The notes under the pieces: generated by a model
Databases searched by the model: none
What the model was told of the DNA's origin: nothing
What the model saw: only the letters and a program-made list of their open reading frames with translations
Assembly (NCBI GenBank): GCA_039720395.1
Contig: CM077828.1
Span: 17,520,264-17,584,263 of the forward strand
From: Liquidambar formosana
Taxonomy: Eukaryota; Streptophyta; Magnoliopsida; Saxifragales; Altingiaceae
DNA: 64,000 nucleotides
Direction of reading: 5' to 3'
Part shown: in pieces, positions 46,152 through 59,694 of the stretch
How positions within the stretch are numbered: the first letter of the stretch is position 1
How the letters are laid out: every line of letters begins with the position of its first letter
Program-made: the position numbers and the translations under genes

Positions 46152-49100
46152 CCTCCATTTATATTCTGTAAATTTTAACCATCTCCATTTGTCCTTTGTA
46201 AAGCAATTTTCTTTAGACAAATGAATTATATTTTATAAATATAGAAATTTTATTTATTTTTTTCTTCATAAAAAAAAAAAAAAAAAAAAAATTTCTATGT
46301 TTATAAAATATAATTCATTTATCTATTTTGTTTTGCAATAGAATCATTTTCTGTATTAGAGTTACTAGAATATAAAGATGTTTCATGATGTGTGTGTGTG
46401 ACTATTTGCTGTATTAGAGTTACTAGAATATGAAGATGCCTTACTGTGTGTGTCAATATCAAGCCAATTCTAATAGCCCAGAGTTCTTCAGCAAGTTTTG
46501 AAGACACCTCTTCAAAATCCAATTTATTCTCAGCCTTCCAAATCATTTCAATCACCTAGACTTCAAATTATATAAACCAGAAAAATAGAAAAATAAAAAT
46601 AAAAAATCCTTAGCATCGTTAAGATTACTATGGAGATATTAAAACACGAAAATATTACTTAAAAATAAAAATAAAAATAAGCAAAACAGCCTGAACAAAT
46701 GGACCAATGACTTGAGAACTGTATGAATAGGGAAAGACGCATATGAGAAGATCGAGTTTGCGTTATCGATTAATTAATTCCCTGAAGGCGACTTGAGTTT
46801 TTTGAAATCAAAGTTGCGCAATTAAGACGCCTGACACCAGACAGTATTTATTACCCATTTACACCCAATTATGAATCTTTTATTTTATTTTATTTTTTTT
46901 TGGGTACATGAAATTCAAGATCACAACGGTGGTGCATCTGTAAATTTATTTATTTATTTATTTTTTGGGTGCTATCTAAAACTTGTACTTGCTTCAGTAA
47001 ACTAATAAAAAAAAATAGGGTAAATTACATTAAGACCCCCTCTAGAATCTGACAATTACAAATAGACTCCCTCACGTTTCTAAAATTACATTAAGACCCC
47101 TTCACTATGATATAACTGATGTGGTATCATGAGCTAATGAGAGTGAAATTATTAAAGTATTTTTTAATCTTATAATCTTACTTTACTACACTCCTATTGG
47201 TCCAAGACATTAGGTGACTGTGTCACGGTTATATGAAAGGCTCACTCAGTGAAGCCATTGGCGCTAACGTAATAATGAGGAAAGGTAAAAAAAATGATAG
47301 AAGTAAAATAGATTAGAAATTTGAACCCCTCTCAATGTACCAAATAAAAGAAAGACTCACTCGGTGAGTTTATCATTCTGAAGAGTAACTTACAAGGTTT
47401 TTAATTAACTAATTAAAACATTTGTCAGTTGGTATATTATTTAGTTATTTTTAAATTAAAATTGGCCCATTTTTAAATTATTCTATTTTGGTGGGCCGAT
47501 TGTGCAATTTTCCCGATTTTATTCTTGTGAAAATAGTTTAACCACTAGACAAGAGTCTGCCAATTGCCACCAACACAAGAGTAGAGTCAAAAAAATAAAA
47601 AATAAAAAATAAATGTCGATACCCCATAGACTACGGAAGATTACTTTAGATGAATAAAATATTATTTTAGTTATTATTTTTCGATGTAAATATTTAAGTA
47701 TTCTTCATAGATTTGGGTCCTTGTACTCTTTAATCTTGTTAGTAGACAAAAATAATCCACTCAGCTTCTCATCATGGACGCCTGTTGTCTACATTTTTTC
47801 TCCTTTTCCATTTTTTTTTTCTTAATAAATATTATCTCATTAGTAAGATACTAAGATGAGAATCTTATTCAACTGCATCTTGACGTAATACTTAAGTGTT
47901 AGAAACCCATTAATGACCTTGTAGTTTAATGGTACCTTTTCTTTTTGTGTGGGAAAAAGGTCGTAAGTTCAAATTTTAAGATAGCTATAATTTTTTTAAT
48001 TTTTTTTTTTGGGTTTTGGGATACCCCTAATCATTAATGGTATTTCAAAACTTGAACTTATAACAATTTTTTTATAAATTGATGTAATGAATTTTTAAAT
48101 CATATTACCTTTAAAAAAAGAAAGTGTTACAAACTCTTAAAATGATTCATGGTAGCATTTTTGTCACTATTCGATGATCATCTATGGTTTCTTACTATAG
48201 ATCCATGTCCATAAAATCATTGCCTTCTATTATTTATTTATTTATTTTTGGTAACATATTCCCTATCTCATGGCCCTTTTTCATTTTTTTTTTAACACAC
48301 TCACTTGAGGGAAGTTGAAATTACAATCTTGACCAAACACTCCCCTTGAGGGTAAGACTAGCCATTGGAGCTACAAACCCGTTGACAAATCATTGCTTTC
48401 TAAGCATTTTGACATACACAAGTTTGAGTTCAATTCTTTCCCTATACTAAATGGAAAAATGCTAAACAATCAAATACTAATGACATGCTTCCTACTCTCA
48501 CACGAGGAAGAAACCACGGACTATTTAGACCCGGGCTATAAATGTAATCAATTCTACCTTTTTGAATCTATAATTATATTGTACAAATGTCAAAACATTT
48601 GGGGTTGAATTTTTAATTTGTAAGCCTTATTTGGCTGTACAATGAAATGGTCCCCAATTTTTTCCCCCCACTTTTAATGGGTATAGACAAGAAATCAATC
48701 ACTTATATTTTAAGGGAATTTGACATGATTGAAGCCAACACATGTTATGTATTTAGTCATCAATAATTCCCATAATGTGTATAGGTAGAATAATTTTTCT
48801 TCTTCAATTCAGAAACATAATACAACTGTTTTGCTCTTTTTTAATCTTTTAATTATTGAATAATTAAATAAATAGTTTTAATTTTTTAAAATTTTTTTAA
48901 AGACAAAGGATGACACTAGAAGTCAAAATAAAATTTTAAAATTTTTTTAATCTTGTCTTTGATAATATAGCTAACAACTAACTAGATAAGTGTACAAAAA
49001 AGTTCCCACTTACTAAAATAGAGAAGGCAAAATAAAAAAAAAAATTGAAAAAAAAAAGTTATATGACATCAAGGATAATATAGGAAAGATATCGTAATTG

Positions 49101-49739
49101 TATATATTTATAAATTAATTCCAAACAATAGAATGAATAGAATAGATTTGAACTATATTTCTATCTATTTTATTCCATATAGGTGAAATAGAATTCTAAA
49201 TCTGTCCTACTAATATCAATTTTATACAATTTACAATTGATTCTGAACGGATGTGAGAAAAGGAAGGCGATATGGTACTCTAATCTTAAGTAATCTACTC
49301 TGCAAAAATATTATTATAACCACCGGCCACCCCTTGTCTTTTTCTGGTAAAATGATTGGTCCGGTTGGGGTAAATAATTACATATCAATACAAATGATTA
49401 TCAATTCTCTAATATATGACTACTAACTTAATGTAACTTACTATGATATATATGGATATGTAATTATTTATCCATAATCGAATTCATCTGTAAGTTTCCT
49501 TAAAATGTAATTTTAGGCCAGACTCTGTGGTTTGTACTTTCCCCCTAGACTCCGTAGTCAAGTGAGTCAACTCCTACTGTTCATTGGCTCAGTGTCTCCA
49601 TCACTATTGACTTCCAACCCGTAAGGGCGAGAGAGAGAGGAGAGAGAGGATCTCTCTCTCAAAATCTCACTCTAGATCCCAGCAACAAAAGCTAGTAATT
49701 AAACTAGCCATTTAAACTAGGGTCATAAATTAAAGAGAG
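46152..49739. other. Intergenic region between kinase and M50B gene, copy B
   Basis: Homologous to 7919-11595 and without a recognised gene. A stretch matching about 8730-8960 of A is missing and a MULE end fragment stands in its place (about 47019-47099). A 40-base A-rich insertion lies at about 46573-46612. The SINE-like pieces of A recur near 47918 and 48295-48385, and the unrecognised 71-codon frame recurs at 48393-48608. Confidence 0.5.
47019..47099. mobile_element. Solitary MULE terminal fragment, copy B only
   Basis: It starts GGGTAAATTACATTAAGACC and continues with ATCTGACAATTACAAATAGA, matching the right inverted end of the element at 36844-37850 almost base for base. No partner end is found nearby. 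The local deletion relative to A suggests an element that was inserted and then largely lost. Confidence 0.8.
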
Positions 49740-52700
49740 ATGCTCAATTGGGAGCTCAAGAATTGCTGCAATCATGATCAGGTGGTGTTTCTCACCACTA
49801 TATCCATCTGCACTGTAGTCATCCTCGCGGTATGTTTTCCTTCTTCTTCTTCTTCTTCTCTTTCACTTTCATGGGTTGCTTCTCTTCTTCATCAAATCTT
49901 CACCAGCAATTTGAACACCCACTTGTATTTGATTAATGAGACACCTCTTTATAATCAAGGGTAGATAAAATTGCCTATTTATTTTTTCATTTTTTTCAAC
50001 TGGTTTGAGATGGGTGGAAGGGCAGGGGATGCGCCCCATTTATCAAAATCTTTTTTTTTGGGTGGGCTGGGGGGGGGGGGGGGGGGGATGGGGTTGGTGC
50101 TCAAAAGACAGACGGTTCTTTCTATGTTCATGTATTTGATTTTGTGGCATACTGATGGCATTATTTCAGAGAAATGTAAAATGGGTTTTTTTAGTTTATT
50201 CATGCATTTGGTTTTGTGGCACACTAATGGCAGTACTACATAGAAATTCAAATGGGTCTTCTTAGTTTAGTTGAGTTTGTTTCTGCATTTATTCGGAATG
50301 CAGTGGGCTATGCCGAACAGCCGAAGGATATCATTGCTGTTTTGAATTCTTGGCGCAGCAGGAGCAGTAAGAAAGAGGCGTTAAGGGTGTGGATAATTGT
50401 TCCCCTTGCCATCTTCTGGGTTGTTTGGTCTGAGCGTAACAATAGAACTTTTAATGATAGAGAAAACACAGTGTTAGATTTAGAAGCACATATTGCTGAC
50501 CTTCTTTTTGCTTGGGGCCATACGTCTAATTTTTGTTCGCGTTTGCCTCGTTTAGCATTTTTGGATAGCCTAGCCCTTTAGCTTATCTGTATACCACTAG
50601 TGTACAGGGGCTGGTTTTTGGTTTTTGTATATGCGCTTTTGCGCTTTTTGTTTATAATAAATTTTTACTTCATCAAAAAAAAAAAAAAAAAAAAAAAGAG
50701 TTTGTTTCTGAGTGGCCCTTTATGTTTCTGTCTAAATTGGACGTAAATAAAAGCTTAATTGTGCGTTTGTGACTTTTAGATTGAAGGGCATAACTATTTG
50801 AAGAAATGGTTCAGGGATGCAGTAATGTGATCCCTTAAAAATAAATATGTATATATAAATATATAATATAAAAATTTTCAAGTGAAGGGTTATAAGCTTC
50901 AAAAGTTAGCACCCAAACATCAATTCAAGTCTTTCTTGGTTTTAGAAGTTCTGAGTTCGACTTTGGTTGAACTTAGGTCACTCTAAAATTCAATCGGAGT
51001 GGTGGAATTTTGTGGATGATTAAGAGGGTTTCAAGACTTTGTTCAAGATTCTCTTCTTTACATCTTTTGGAATTTGTTTGTCTGTTAATGCTGACAAGAA
51101 GTACTTTATGCAAGCTATTTCATTAGTGTCAATCTTTGTTTGTTCCTTGTAGCTCTGGAGGACGATATTTCTTAGACCTTTTAAGCTCATCACTGTTTTT
51201 CTTCATGAGGCGAGCCATGCTGTTGCTTGTAAACTTACGTGTGGCCATGTAAGAAAATTGGTTTCTTCCTTCAATTTTTATATATGATAATATGAAATGC
51301 ATATTCCTGATTTTGGTGTATCGCACACGAGCGCTTGACTTTATAAGTGTTGAATCTTGATGTACTATGCTTATTCTGAGACAAATGGATAGTGTGAATA
51401 TCCCATATATAATTCTGTTAACTTTATAGCACAATTGGAATCCATGGATAAAATGCAATGTATTGCTTATGATGTAAATCAATGTAGTGCACTTCCCTTG
51501 TTTTGCATGTGATATGAATTAGATAAGTGGAGACTGGAGAGAAATGTACATGTATAATTTTCTTGGACAGGACTGTACTATTCACATTGGAAGAAGGTAA
51601 GTTTCAGTGTTATGTCTCTTCCCTTAAGAATCCATTTATCTCAAGTCATTTCATTTTTGACAAACGCTCTTAGTAGATGACTAACTCTTATCATACTGCT
51701 AAAATTGTTGAATTCATTGGTGGTTGTTCATGCCATTTGATACTAGTTTGAATTTGGGGAACTTTAGTCTTTTACTGAGTGTCCAGATCGTGTGTTAGGA
51801 GCAAGAGCGACAATAGGAGTGGCAGCGTCAGATGCTACATTAAAATGCCCTTAGGTCCAGAGTGTGGATGTGTACCCCGATTGTATGTAAAAGACACACA
51901 CACACACACACAAATATATTGGTAAGATACATGCATGTATTGTTAATATGAGGTGGAATGTATTCCTAAATTCAATCGGGAAGGGGTCAACATGTAATGA
52001 TGTTCTCACAGATTCCATGCCAGTATCTAGGTAGATCTGTGTACTAGTTACCTCTTTATCTAGGTAAATCTGTGTAACAAGTAACTGTGTACTAGTTACC
52101 TCTTTATATAAAAATTTACTCCCACCCGTTTAGAGCAAAAGTCAAGACTAGAGACAAAGATCAAACCCCTGAAGGATTTGGGCATCCCATATGGAAGGAT
52201 CTGGGTCTGCATGAAAATTGAAGCTTTTCAATTTATTTTTATTAATTGGAATATGCTTCTCCATTGAGTTTAACTTAGAATGAAATCGTTGATGAACCTT
52301 ACTATCGCCATATGCCAATATTTGTTAAATTGTAAATTGCTTCTTAAGAAATTAACTCTTTGGATTCTTAGTTAATTGAACAATTTAATTATACTTTAGG
52401 ACGCAAAACAATCTGTTTCCAATTTTATCATGAACCAGCTCAGTTGCCAATTAGATTGTAATCTCATCCAGCTATGTTATTACTAATTTTGTAGTTCTGA
52501 TATCACAATCTGATTTCATAGACTTATCCAAAAAAGAAAAAGAAAAAAAAGAAATCTGATTTCATAGGAGAGACAACTTGTCTCCATGATAGACCCCCCA
52601 TCTATACAAAGAGAACATTTGATAAACTTTTACTACTGTCCTATTTGCTTAATTTTACAATGTTCTGGCTAGATATAGCATTAATGTTTTTGGTGGTGCA

Positions 52701-54405
52701 TTCAAACAATGCTCAAGGGCTAAGGCATTAGGTGCATTGGTGATCAGTGATATCCTAACCTTTTAATGCATTGTATTTTATTTTATGTGTTCTGATATAC
52801 TAGATATGCAGGTGGAGGGAATCCAGGTTCATGCAGATGAAGGTGGAACCACACAAACACGTGGCGGTGTATACTGGTTGATCTTGCCAGCTGGATGTAG
52901 TTTCTTTAGTCCCTGTTTTTTGATTTGTTTTTGGTCTCATCTAAATGCAATTCTAGCTTCATGCAGCAATAGTGAAACAGAAATATCCAAATGCATGCTT
53001 GGGTGTGACATTATTCACTTCATTTATCCATCCATGATTCTACGTGATGGTTTTTTATGTTTTAAATTTAATATCTTTGGTATCAATTCAAGTTATTTCT
53101 TTGTGAGATTCTCAATATATATTTGGAATTAATGCATTTTTTTTATTTTTATTTTGTGGCATTCCAGATCTTGGTTCATCATTCTGGGGAATGGTTTTGA
53201 TACTGGCATCAACAAATCTTCTTACTGCAAGAATTGCTGCAGGATGTTTTGCTGTTGCTTTACTTGTTGTACTCTTTGTAGCTAAAAATGTAAGTTGTTG
53301 TGAACCTCAAAAACCTATTTGTATTCCATATTTCTTGTACGGCTGCTAAAATCCACTCATAACGATATTTGGAATCCACACGGAAATGCCTATTTCCCCT
53401 GCAATTGAATGCTCATCAAGTAAATGAAGTTGACACTCAATTGATTATAAAATACAAATATGCTGTATTCTTGAAATCCTGAACTTATTCTATTCTAATT
53501 AAGTGTTAAAAAATACAAATAAATTCAGTATAAGTATTTGTTATTATTATTATTATTTATTGTTCTGAGGATCTAGTCAGTCATACTATATTAAAATCTG
53601 TTGTTTGTATTACTGCTTGATTATCTTCTATTGTTAATCAAACAGTGGACGCTTCGAGGACTTTGTATTGGTATGTTTTTTCATGATCTGGATAAATCTT
53701 GCTCCCTATAACACATGCTATTTTATTTTCTTGATATGATTGATGTTTATGTGTTGAGTCTTCAGGGTTTATCATTTTCCTTGGTGTCATTTGGGTTCTG
53801 CAAGAAACAACAAAAGTCCGCATACTTCAGTACATAATTCTCTTCATTGGTAAATGCTATTTCTCTTTCTGTATTGTTCAGTAATTGGGAGTATCAAGCA
53901 TATTTTTAAGTTACTTGGATGATAGAATTGTTGCTTACGTCTTTTCTGGCAAATTACAGGTGTAATGAACAGTCTGTTTTCAGTTTATGGTATAGTTTTG
54001 AACCAACCCACAAAATTAATTTGTCAATTTAATTTTCAGTTTATGGAATTATAAATTTCCATTAATTTGCATGTAATGCCGCAGATATATATGATGATCT
54101 GATATCCCGTAGAGTTCATTCTAGTGATGCTGAGAAGTTTGCAGAAGTTTGTCCTTGCCCTTGTAATGGTGTTGGCTGGGGTGTTATCTGGTGAGCATTT
54201 TAGTGTTGAGAAGATCCCCAAATTGCTGATTTCTACCAGAAGTCTTTTTTCTTCTTTGTTGAACTAACAAGAGGTACTTCGATATTTCTATATTTATATC
54301 AAGATGCTTTGCTCCCTAATTATGAAGAACTCTATTTGCAGGGGCTTAATATCTTTCTTATTTCTTTGTGGAGCCATGTACCTTGGTCTTGTGATCTTGT
54401 CTTGA
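49740..54405 (+). CDS. Plant peptidase M50B-like membrane protein, copy B
   Basis: Exons 49740-49829, 51153-51248, 52812-52896, 53168-53289, 53646-53670, 53766-53849, 53960-53989, 54085-54190 and 54342-54405 give 233 aa with the same phases as copy A. The HEASH zinc motif (48-52) and the YDDLISRR and CPCPC regions are unchanged. Exon 6 reads VLQETTKVRILQYI where A has VLLETTKVRILRYI; most other differences are silent, which suggests the protein is still constrained. Intron 1 holds the same truncated LINE as A plus a 19-base G-run. The role in plants of this multi-pass M50B-like family is poorly known, and catalytic activity is not shown by the sequence. Confidence 0.92.
50069..50087 (+). repeat. 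19-base G homopolymer, M50B intron 1, copy B
   Basis: An unbroken G-run where copy A reads GGTGGGTTGAGGGGATGGGG. It may form a G-quadruplex on the transcript strand, or its length may be a sequencing error. Confidence 0.85.
50286..50697 (+). mobile_element. 5'-truncated LINE-1 with 13-bp target duplication, M50B intron 1, copy B
   Basis: This is the orthologue of 12132-12550. GAGTTTGTTTCTG lies at 50273-50285 and 50698-50710. It encodes IVPLAIFWVVWSERNNRTF and ends in a pure A-run of about 23. The reading frame is still open in both copies, which reflects recent insertion rather than function. Confidence 0.9.
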
Positions 54406-56458
54406 GGTACATTCTTCTTTAATCATTCATTTTTCTTTTATTAGTTTGCTGAAAATTATTTTAAGCATGACTTGGGCAGCATTTGGACATCAGCTATTTG
54501 GAGGTTTATAGAAATGAATCATTCCAATAAGTATCATCTAGTATTTGAATGCAGAAGTTAAATTCGTTGGATGAGATCATCAGCATGATCACTGAAATGA
54601 TATATAAAAAATATATTATATAGAAATAGGGTCGTTTCATGGGAAATTTGAGGTTCGTTATGGAGATCTTTAAATGATCTTATTTTAAATGAGTGCTCAG
54701 AAAATTAAATAGGCTTATTTAAAGGCCATAAGAAATAGTGGATTCATTTCAAATGCCATGTAAAAAAAAAAAAAAAAATTAAGATTTCAAAGTTTTTGAA
54801 AATGAGCTCATCTATTTTCCCTTTCGGTGGTCATAGGGCCATTCAGAAAGTCATGGCACATTTCTCTTGTGTAATTTGCACGATGATTTTGGTGATGACT
54901 ACATCTTACACGAACCTGTTTGAGTTCAAATGGACGGTGCTATGAAAAACAATTTTGAATCATCTAAAACTTCTCTGGTTTCCAAAGGCTCCCTAGTTGT
55001 TGTCTTAACCTAAAAGTACAGAATAAAAATCAGACATGAACATAATTGCTTACCCCTTGACCACACAGAACTGCCTTCACCATTCTAAAATTTCTCAATT
55101 TTGATCATATTTCTTTTGCAGCTTATTGGTTGGCAATTTTGTCCTTAAATCACACAAAAATAATATATATGAAATCATATCAGTGACATGCTGTGGCCCA
55201 TGGCCCAGTTATAAGGATTTTCATTGGAATCATCGAGTCAATGATATTAGGGACGTTTGAACATCTATGGAGATAAAATCTATCCATTCTGTTGAACACA
55301 CCCTCTGAAATGAATCAGTATTGCTTTTATTTATCATTGTACATGAAAAGGATCATCATTAGGTTTCACCTAAATGGTGCTGTGTCAATCACCATCATTT
55401 TGGTAATGGATTCATTGTTTTTGATAACTCCATTTTAAGTGGATGTTCTTGTACCCTCAAATTAATGCTACAAATATCAAAGTTATAAGACTCAATCTCC
55501 TTGTGATGTCTTGCACTGCTTCAAAATCCCTTGGTTATTAGTAAAGCAGTTAGTGGGAGCATGTATAATCCCTGTTGTATATGTTGTAACATTTAATTTT
55601 ATATTTGTTTTACACAAGCTCTATTGCTTTTGCTGTATCTGTTCAGGATGAAAACATCATGGTTGGACATACTGGAATAGTGGAATCCCAAGGAGCACTG
55701 AGACTTATTGGTCTGTTTATATGGCCCTCGACTAGTTCTGAACCTTCGGATGGCTGTCCCAAAGATATTCTCATCATGCTAAATTTTGTAGCTTCATTCT
55801 TTGGATCACCCTTTTTCTTGGGGGTTCATATCTCTTATTTATGATTAACCAATATAGAAACCTCTTTAAATTGAGCTTGAAAGCTAATGGAATATATTGA
55901 TTTTTCATTTTATTTTTTATATAGTGATGTAATATTTTACCTAGTTTTTCGAAGATAGAGTTTTTTGTCTTCTATCTTCTACCTCGTTTTGCTTCTTTTG
56001 CCATACGTAAAAGTTACACTTATAAACATCTTTCTACACTCCAACGGCATGATAGTTTAGTGGCATTTTCTTCACTTGTTGAATGAGTGATCTTAGATTC
56101 AAACTTATGGAAAAGCATTGATACCCATTTGTTGGTATTAGGGGAACTAGGGGTATGGGTAAATTCTATCAAGTGTGCCCCCCTTCCCCAAAAAAAAAAA
56201 AAAATCCACACGCACTTCAACACATATACATGTGTGCATAGTAATAAATACATACATATGGAATGTGCACAATTTATTTGGTTATGTATATATACATGCA
56301 TAAATACGAACATGTACCTACTAACTGACTAATACAGAAAGAGGGGTCCAAAATATAATCCAAGGTCAATGGTGTGGGGAAAACAGATCGGGACTAATAT
56401 TATTGAATCCCACTACTCCACTTTTCTTATGAGGGGGTTCTAATAGCTTTACCCGACT
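54406..56458. other. Region between the convergent M50B and ankyrin genes, copy B
   Basis: Homologous to 16257-18346. It has the same possible 3' UTR intron (donor right after the stop, acceptor CTGTTCAG near 55646), the same unrecognised frame (55605-55844) and the SINE. No separate gene is seen. Confidence 0.5.
56040..56204 (+). mobile_element. tRNA-derived SINE, copy B
   Basis: Orthologue of 17917-18094 with the same A-box (ATGATAGTTTAGTGGCA) and B-box. The right flank has mutated from TTCTACAC to TCCACAC, and the A-tail has a different length. Confidence 0.68.
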
Positions 56459-58725
56459 TTAGACATTGCCTTCACCTTGACCCTCAGTCACATTACTTGA
56501 AAGAGTGTTCTTCCCAAGTTTTCGCGACTTCAAAACACACCACATAAGTAAGCGGACAGTGTGCCCTAAGAAAACAATGCCAATCAAGCCCAACCATGCG
56601 TACACTAAAATCACACCCACAGAAGTAATGCCATCTATTTCAGGGGATGATGATGTAATGCCATCTATTTCAGGGGATGATGGTGTAATGCCATCTATTT
56701 CCTGGGATCGTGTAATGTTATATGGTGTAATGCCATATGGGCCATATGGTATAATGCCATATGGTGTAACGGCTCTCGTTGACCACAAATAAGCGAGTGC
56801 CATGAATGTTATTGTCACCCACATTGCAGCCATTAGAGTCCACATTACAATCCTTCGCTTCAGAGGTAACCCACTCACAATCAGAAGGATTGTGCTTAGA
56901 GAAGCAACAAATGACACTGTATTCAAAAACCAGAATATGGAGTACGTTCCCGGGCTTTTAGCAGCCATTATGGATGTTCCAGCTACATCGAAAAGTATTC
57001 TGCCATCCTTAGGATCTTTAATATCGTCTTGCCAAACACCACCCGGAGGGTTAAGACCAGCTTGGTAAGCCATGGATGCAATCAAGGTTGCAATTACCAT
57101 CAAAACATCGCGTGTCTTTTCCAACCAATCTTCATTCTTGTCTACATGCTTCTCTACGCCGCTTACTTGTGAGGGTGGCCGTGCTACCTTTACAGTCCCA
57201 GAAACATCTGATGGTGGTACTACAGCTGGTGATATGCCACTTTCTGTAATACCTTGTATTGAGAAAATAAATCAAGAGAAGATTGTCAATGAAAAGATAT
57301 AGAGAAAATGGAAATAAATCAAAGAGTGCATATCAAGGAAGGAGATTGAAAAAATATTATGGAGCAAAATCAAAGAATATTTTGTCTTATTTCCTTCTTT
57401 AAATGATTTTATCATTATTTATTTCCATTTTATTATCTCTTGTTATCTATTTAAACTCATTAATGGGTTGGTTGTGACCAAGCAATTATTAATGAATTTC
57501 AATTTTTCTGTACCTTGGTTGGTGTTGCATGCTGAGGCCGGTATGTTGCTGGCTCTTAAAGCTTTCGCATTTAGAAGAGATTCACGGATTTCCATGCCTT
57601 TCAAATCTCTTGGCGTGTGCTCAATAATATCTAAAGCTGTGAAACCATTTCCATTCACCGCATTCACTTTCACTGCACTTATACTGAGCAAATATTTTAT
57701 GGTCTGCACAATTTAAGAAGAGTAAAGCAAGCAATTAGATCTTTCCCAATGATTCAAAAGGCCATTGACTGTTGGCAATATTTTGTCTTTCTTGGTTGCA
57801 TTGAAGGTGTTTGTTTGTTTTGTCTCTAAATTGAGTTTTGTTGGTAGAGGCATGGTTTTATTGGTGTTGTCTGAGTAGGATCAAGTGAGGGGTCATTGAG
57901 GGTAGGGTGTTAGCTCTCATTTTGTCAACTCATTTTCTACAATATCACCAGAACCACAAAATGGATAATTACTAGTTATATTGAGGAAGTGTGATTTTAG
58001 TCTGCTTACCAAAACCACCAAAAAAAAAAAAAAAAAAAAAAGAAAAAAGAAAAAAGGTGTGATTTTAGTGTTGCTACAAGGAAAAATACAAGATTTAGAA
58101 ATGAAAAACCTACCTCCATTTGCTTGAGGGCTGTAGCGATATGCAGAATGCTGTTGCCATCATCATCTTCAACATTTATAATATCATTAATTCCTCCCAA
58201 TTCAACTAACACCTTTAGAGACCCCAAACGGTTGTGTTTCACACATGAGTGCAGGAGGGTCTCGCCCCTGTCCAATTTGTACCGAACTGCATCTGGCCTG
58301 GCCTGAACCAACTCAATAATGACATCAATTCGGCCTTTCATCACTGCTAGATGGAGAGGGGTCCTTCCATCCTCATCGCGGACGAGACATATATCAGTAT
58401 TCACCAATAACAAATTCCTGACAATTTCAACGTAGCCATTGACAGAGGCCAAGTGAAGAGGTGAAAACCCCTGTGAGTTCAACTCGGTGACCAAGTCCGG
58501 CTTAAGACTTAGAAGTGCCGTTGCAAAGTCTACGTGACCAAGCATTGCAGCTATGTGCAATGGAGTCTCGTCCAAGCAAGTGCTGCAAACTTGGGCAAGA
58601 ATGAGTCCATCTTCTTTCATCAACTCATTCAAGGAGTCGACGCTTCCACTCAGCGATGCTTCATAAAGCCTTTTCTCCCTCATCGCTCTATCTCTTCCTT
58701 TCATTGTTGATCCTCTTCTCTGCAT
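56459..58725 (-). CDS. Ankyrin-repeat/PGG-domain membrane protein, copy B
   Basis: Exons on the minus strand: 58725-58114, 57703-57514 and 57252-56459 give 531 aa. The ankyrin region (18-210) and the PGG domain with NPPGG and four membrane helices match copy A. Differences include EKTRDVLMV for EKKRDALMV, a stretch near the PGG motif that reads DDIKDPKDGR where A has DDIYEDPNNKDGR, and a shorter repeat loop (56627-56769). The frame stays open upstream to 58917, but that extension is not in frame in copy A, so translation probably starts at 58725 (MQRRGS). The leader keeps about 33 bases lost from A. The protein is probably membrane-bound with the ankyrin part in the cytosol; its role is unknown. 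Confidence 0.92.
56627..56769. repeat. Coding minisatellite in the PGG domain, copy B
   Basis: Units starting TAATGCCATCTATTTCA repeat about every 30 bases, followed by TAATGCCATATGG-type units. They encode EIDGIT and TPYG/IPYG repeats on the minus strand and are in frame, with a composition different from copy A. Confidence 0.82.
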
Positions 58726-58969
58726 GCTTCCTGTTTGAAACTGCCCAGCTTCAATATAAGTTGTATCCACGAATTCTACCTCCCTTTCTAGCTGACATCT
58801 AGGCTTTGGTATTATAGAGTGCTCAAATGTAAAGTGCCCACTGGGAAAATAGAAAAGAAAAATCAAAGTCAAGTCCTCTACATTAATTAATGAAAACCGC
58901 GGAATTATCAGGATCATATGAAAGGTAAGAGAGGAAAAAAGTGTCCAAATGCCCTAACAAGAACGATGA

Positions 58970-59236
58970 CTGTTTGTGATGGTCTTTTGAGCTGGTTACT
59001 TGTTGAGCAGGTTGCTTGTTCAGGTGCTCGGTGGGTAGTCTTGTGCTGGGTCTGTTAGTTTTGAAAAATTGGGGTGTGTTTCGTTCTGAGTTGGGGTTTC
59101 TTGCAATCTTGGTTGAGGTTGATGTGGGTTGTTGGGTGTGGTTGTGTTTGGAGTTGTCTGATGCACTAATTTTCCCCTAAATTTAATATAAATCTGGTTT
59201 GCTCATCAAAAAAAAATAAAATAAAATAAAATAAAA
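58970..59236 (+). mobile_element. LINE-1 3' fragment with 14-bp target duplication, copy B only
   Basis: AACAAGAACGATGA lies at 58956-58969 and 59237-59250. Between them are 267 bp ending ATAAATCTGGTTTGCTCATC plus an A-rich tail, the 3' end of a plant LINE. Copy A has the empty site near 20799-20812. It lies in the ankyrin gene's upstream region, about 245 bases from the ATG, so it could affect the promoter. Confidence 0.88.
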
Positions 59237-59694
59237 AACAAGAACGATGATGGTCGTTTTGGTACTTCCATTAGAGTCAAAAAACAGATTGCCCATTCAT
59301 TCTTAGCTTACCTACTTAATTAAAACGAGTGGACTTCATGTCGACAAATATGAGGCAGCCATTCAGAGGCGGCTCAATACAAATTGTTGCTTATGGCTGA
59401 AGTTTTAAACGAGGCTTTCTTGAAAGAGGTCTAGTGGTCTAAGAACAAAATTATAAATAGGGCCTTTGGCACAAGGGCTTGTTTAATCCGTGGGTTGGGG
59501 CCTCGGAACTATAGGGCATAAGGTAGCCATTTCAATTGTTACCCTATTGAGATGGCCTGCAGCCATTAATCCTGTTTTATATTCATGAGTTTTCCTAAAC
59601 CTTCCACCAAAATCACTAATCCCCGTATTTTATCACCTACCATATGTGGCAGTTAAGGAAAAGAGCATTTTTGTCATTATGTATGACATTAAGA

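Noticed and set aside
58726..58917. Upstream extension of the copy B ankyrin protein (64 extra residues)
   Set aside because: Copy A has a different frame in this stretch, so it is better explained as 5' leader.
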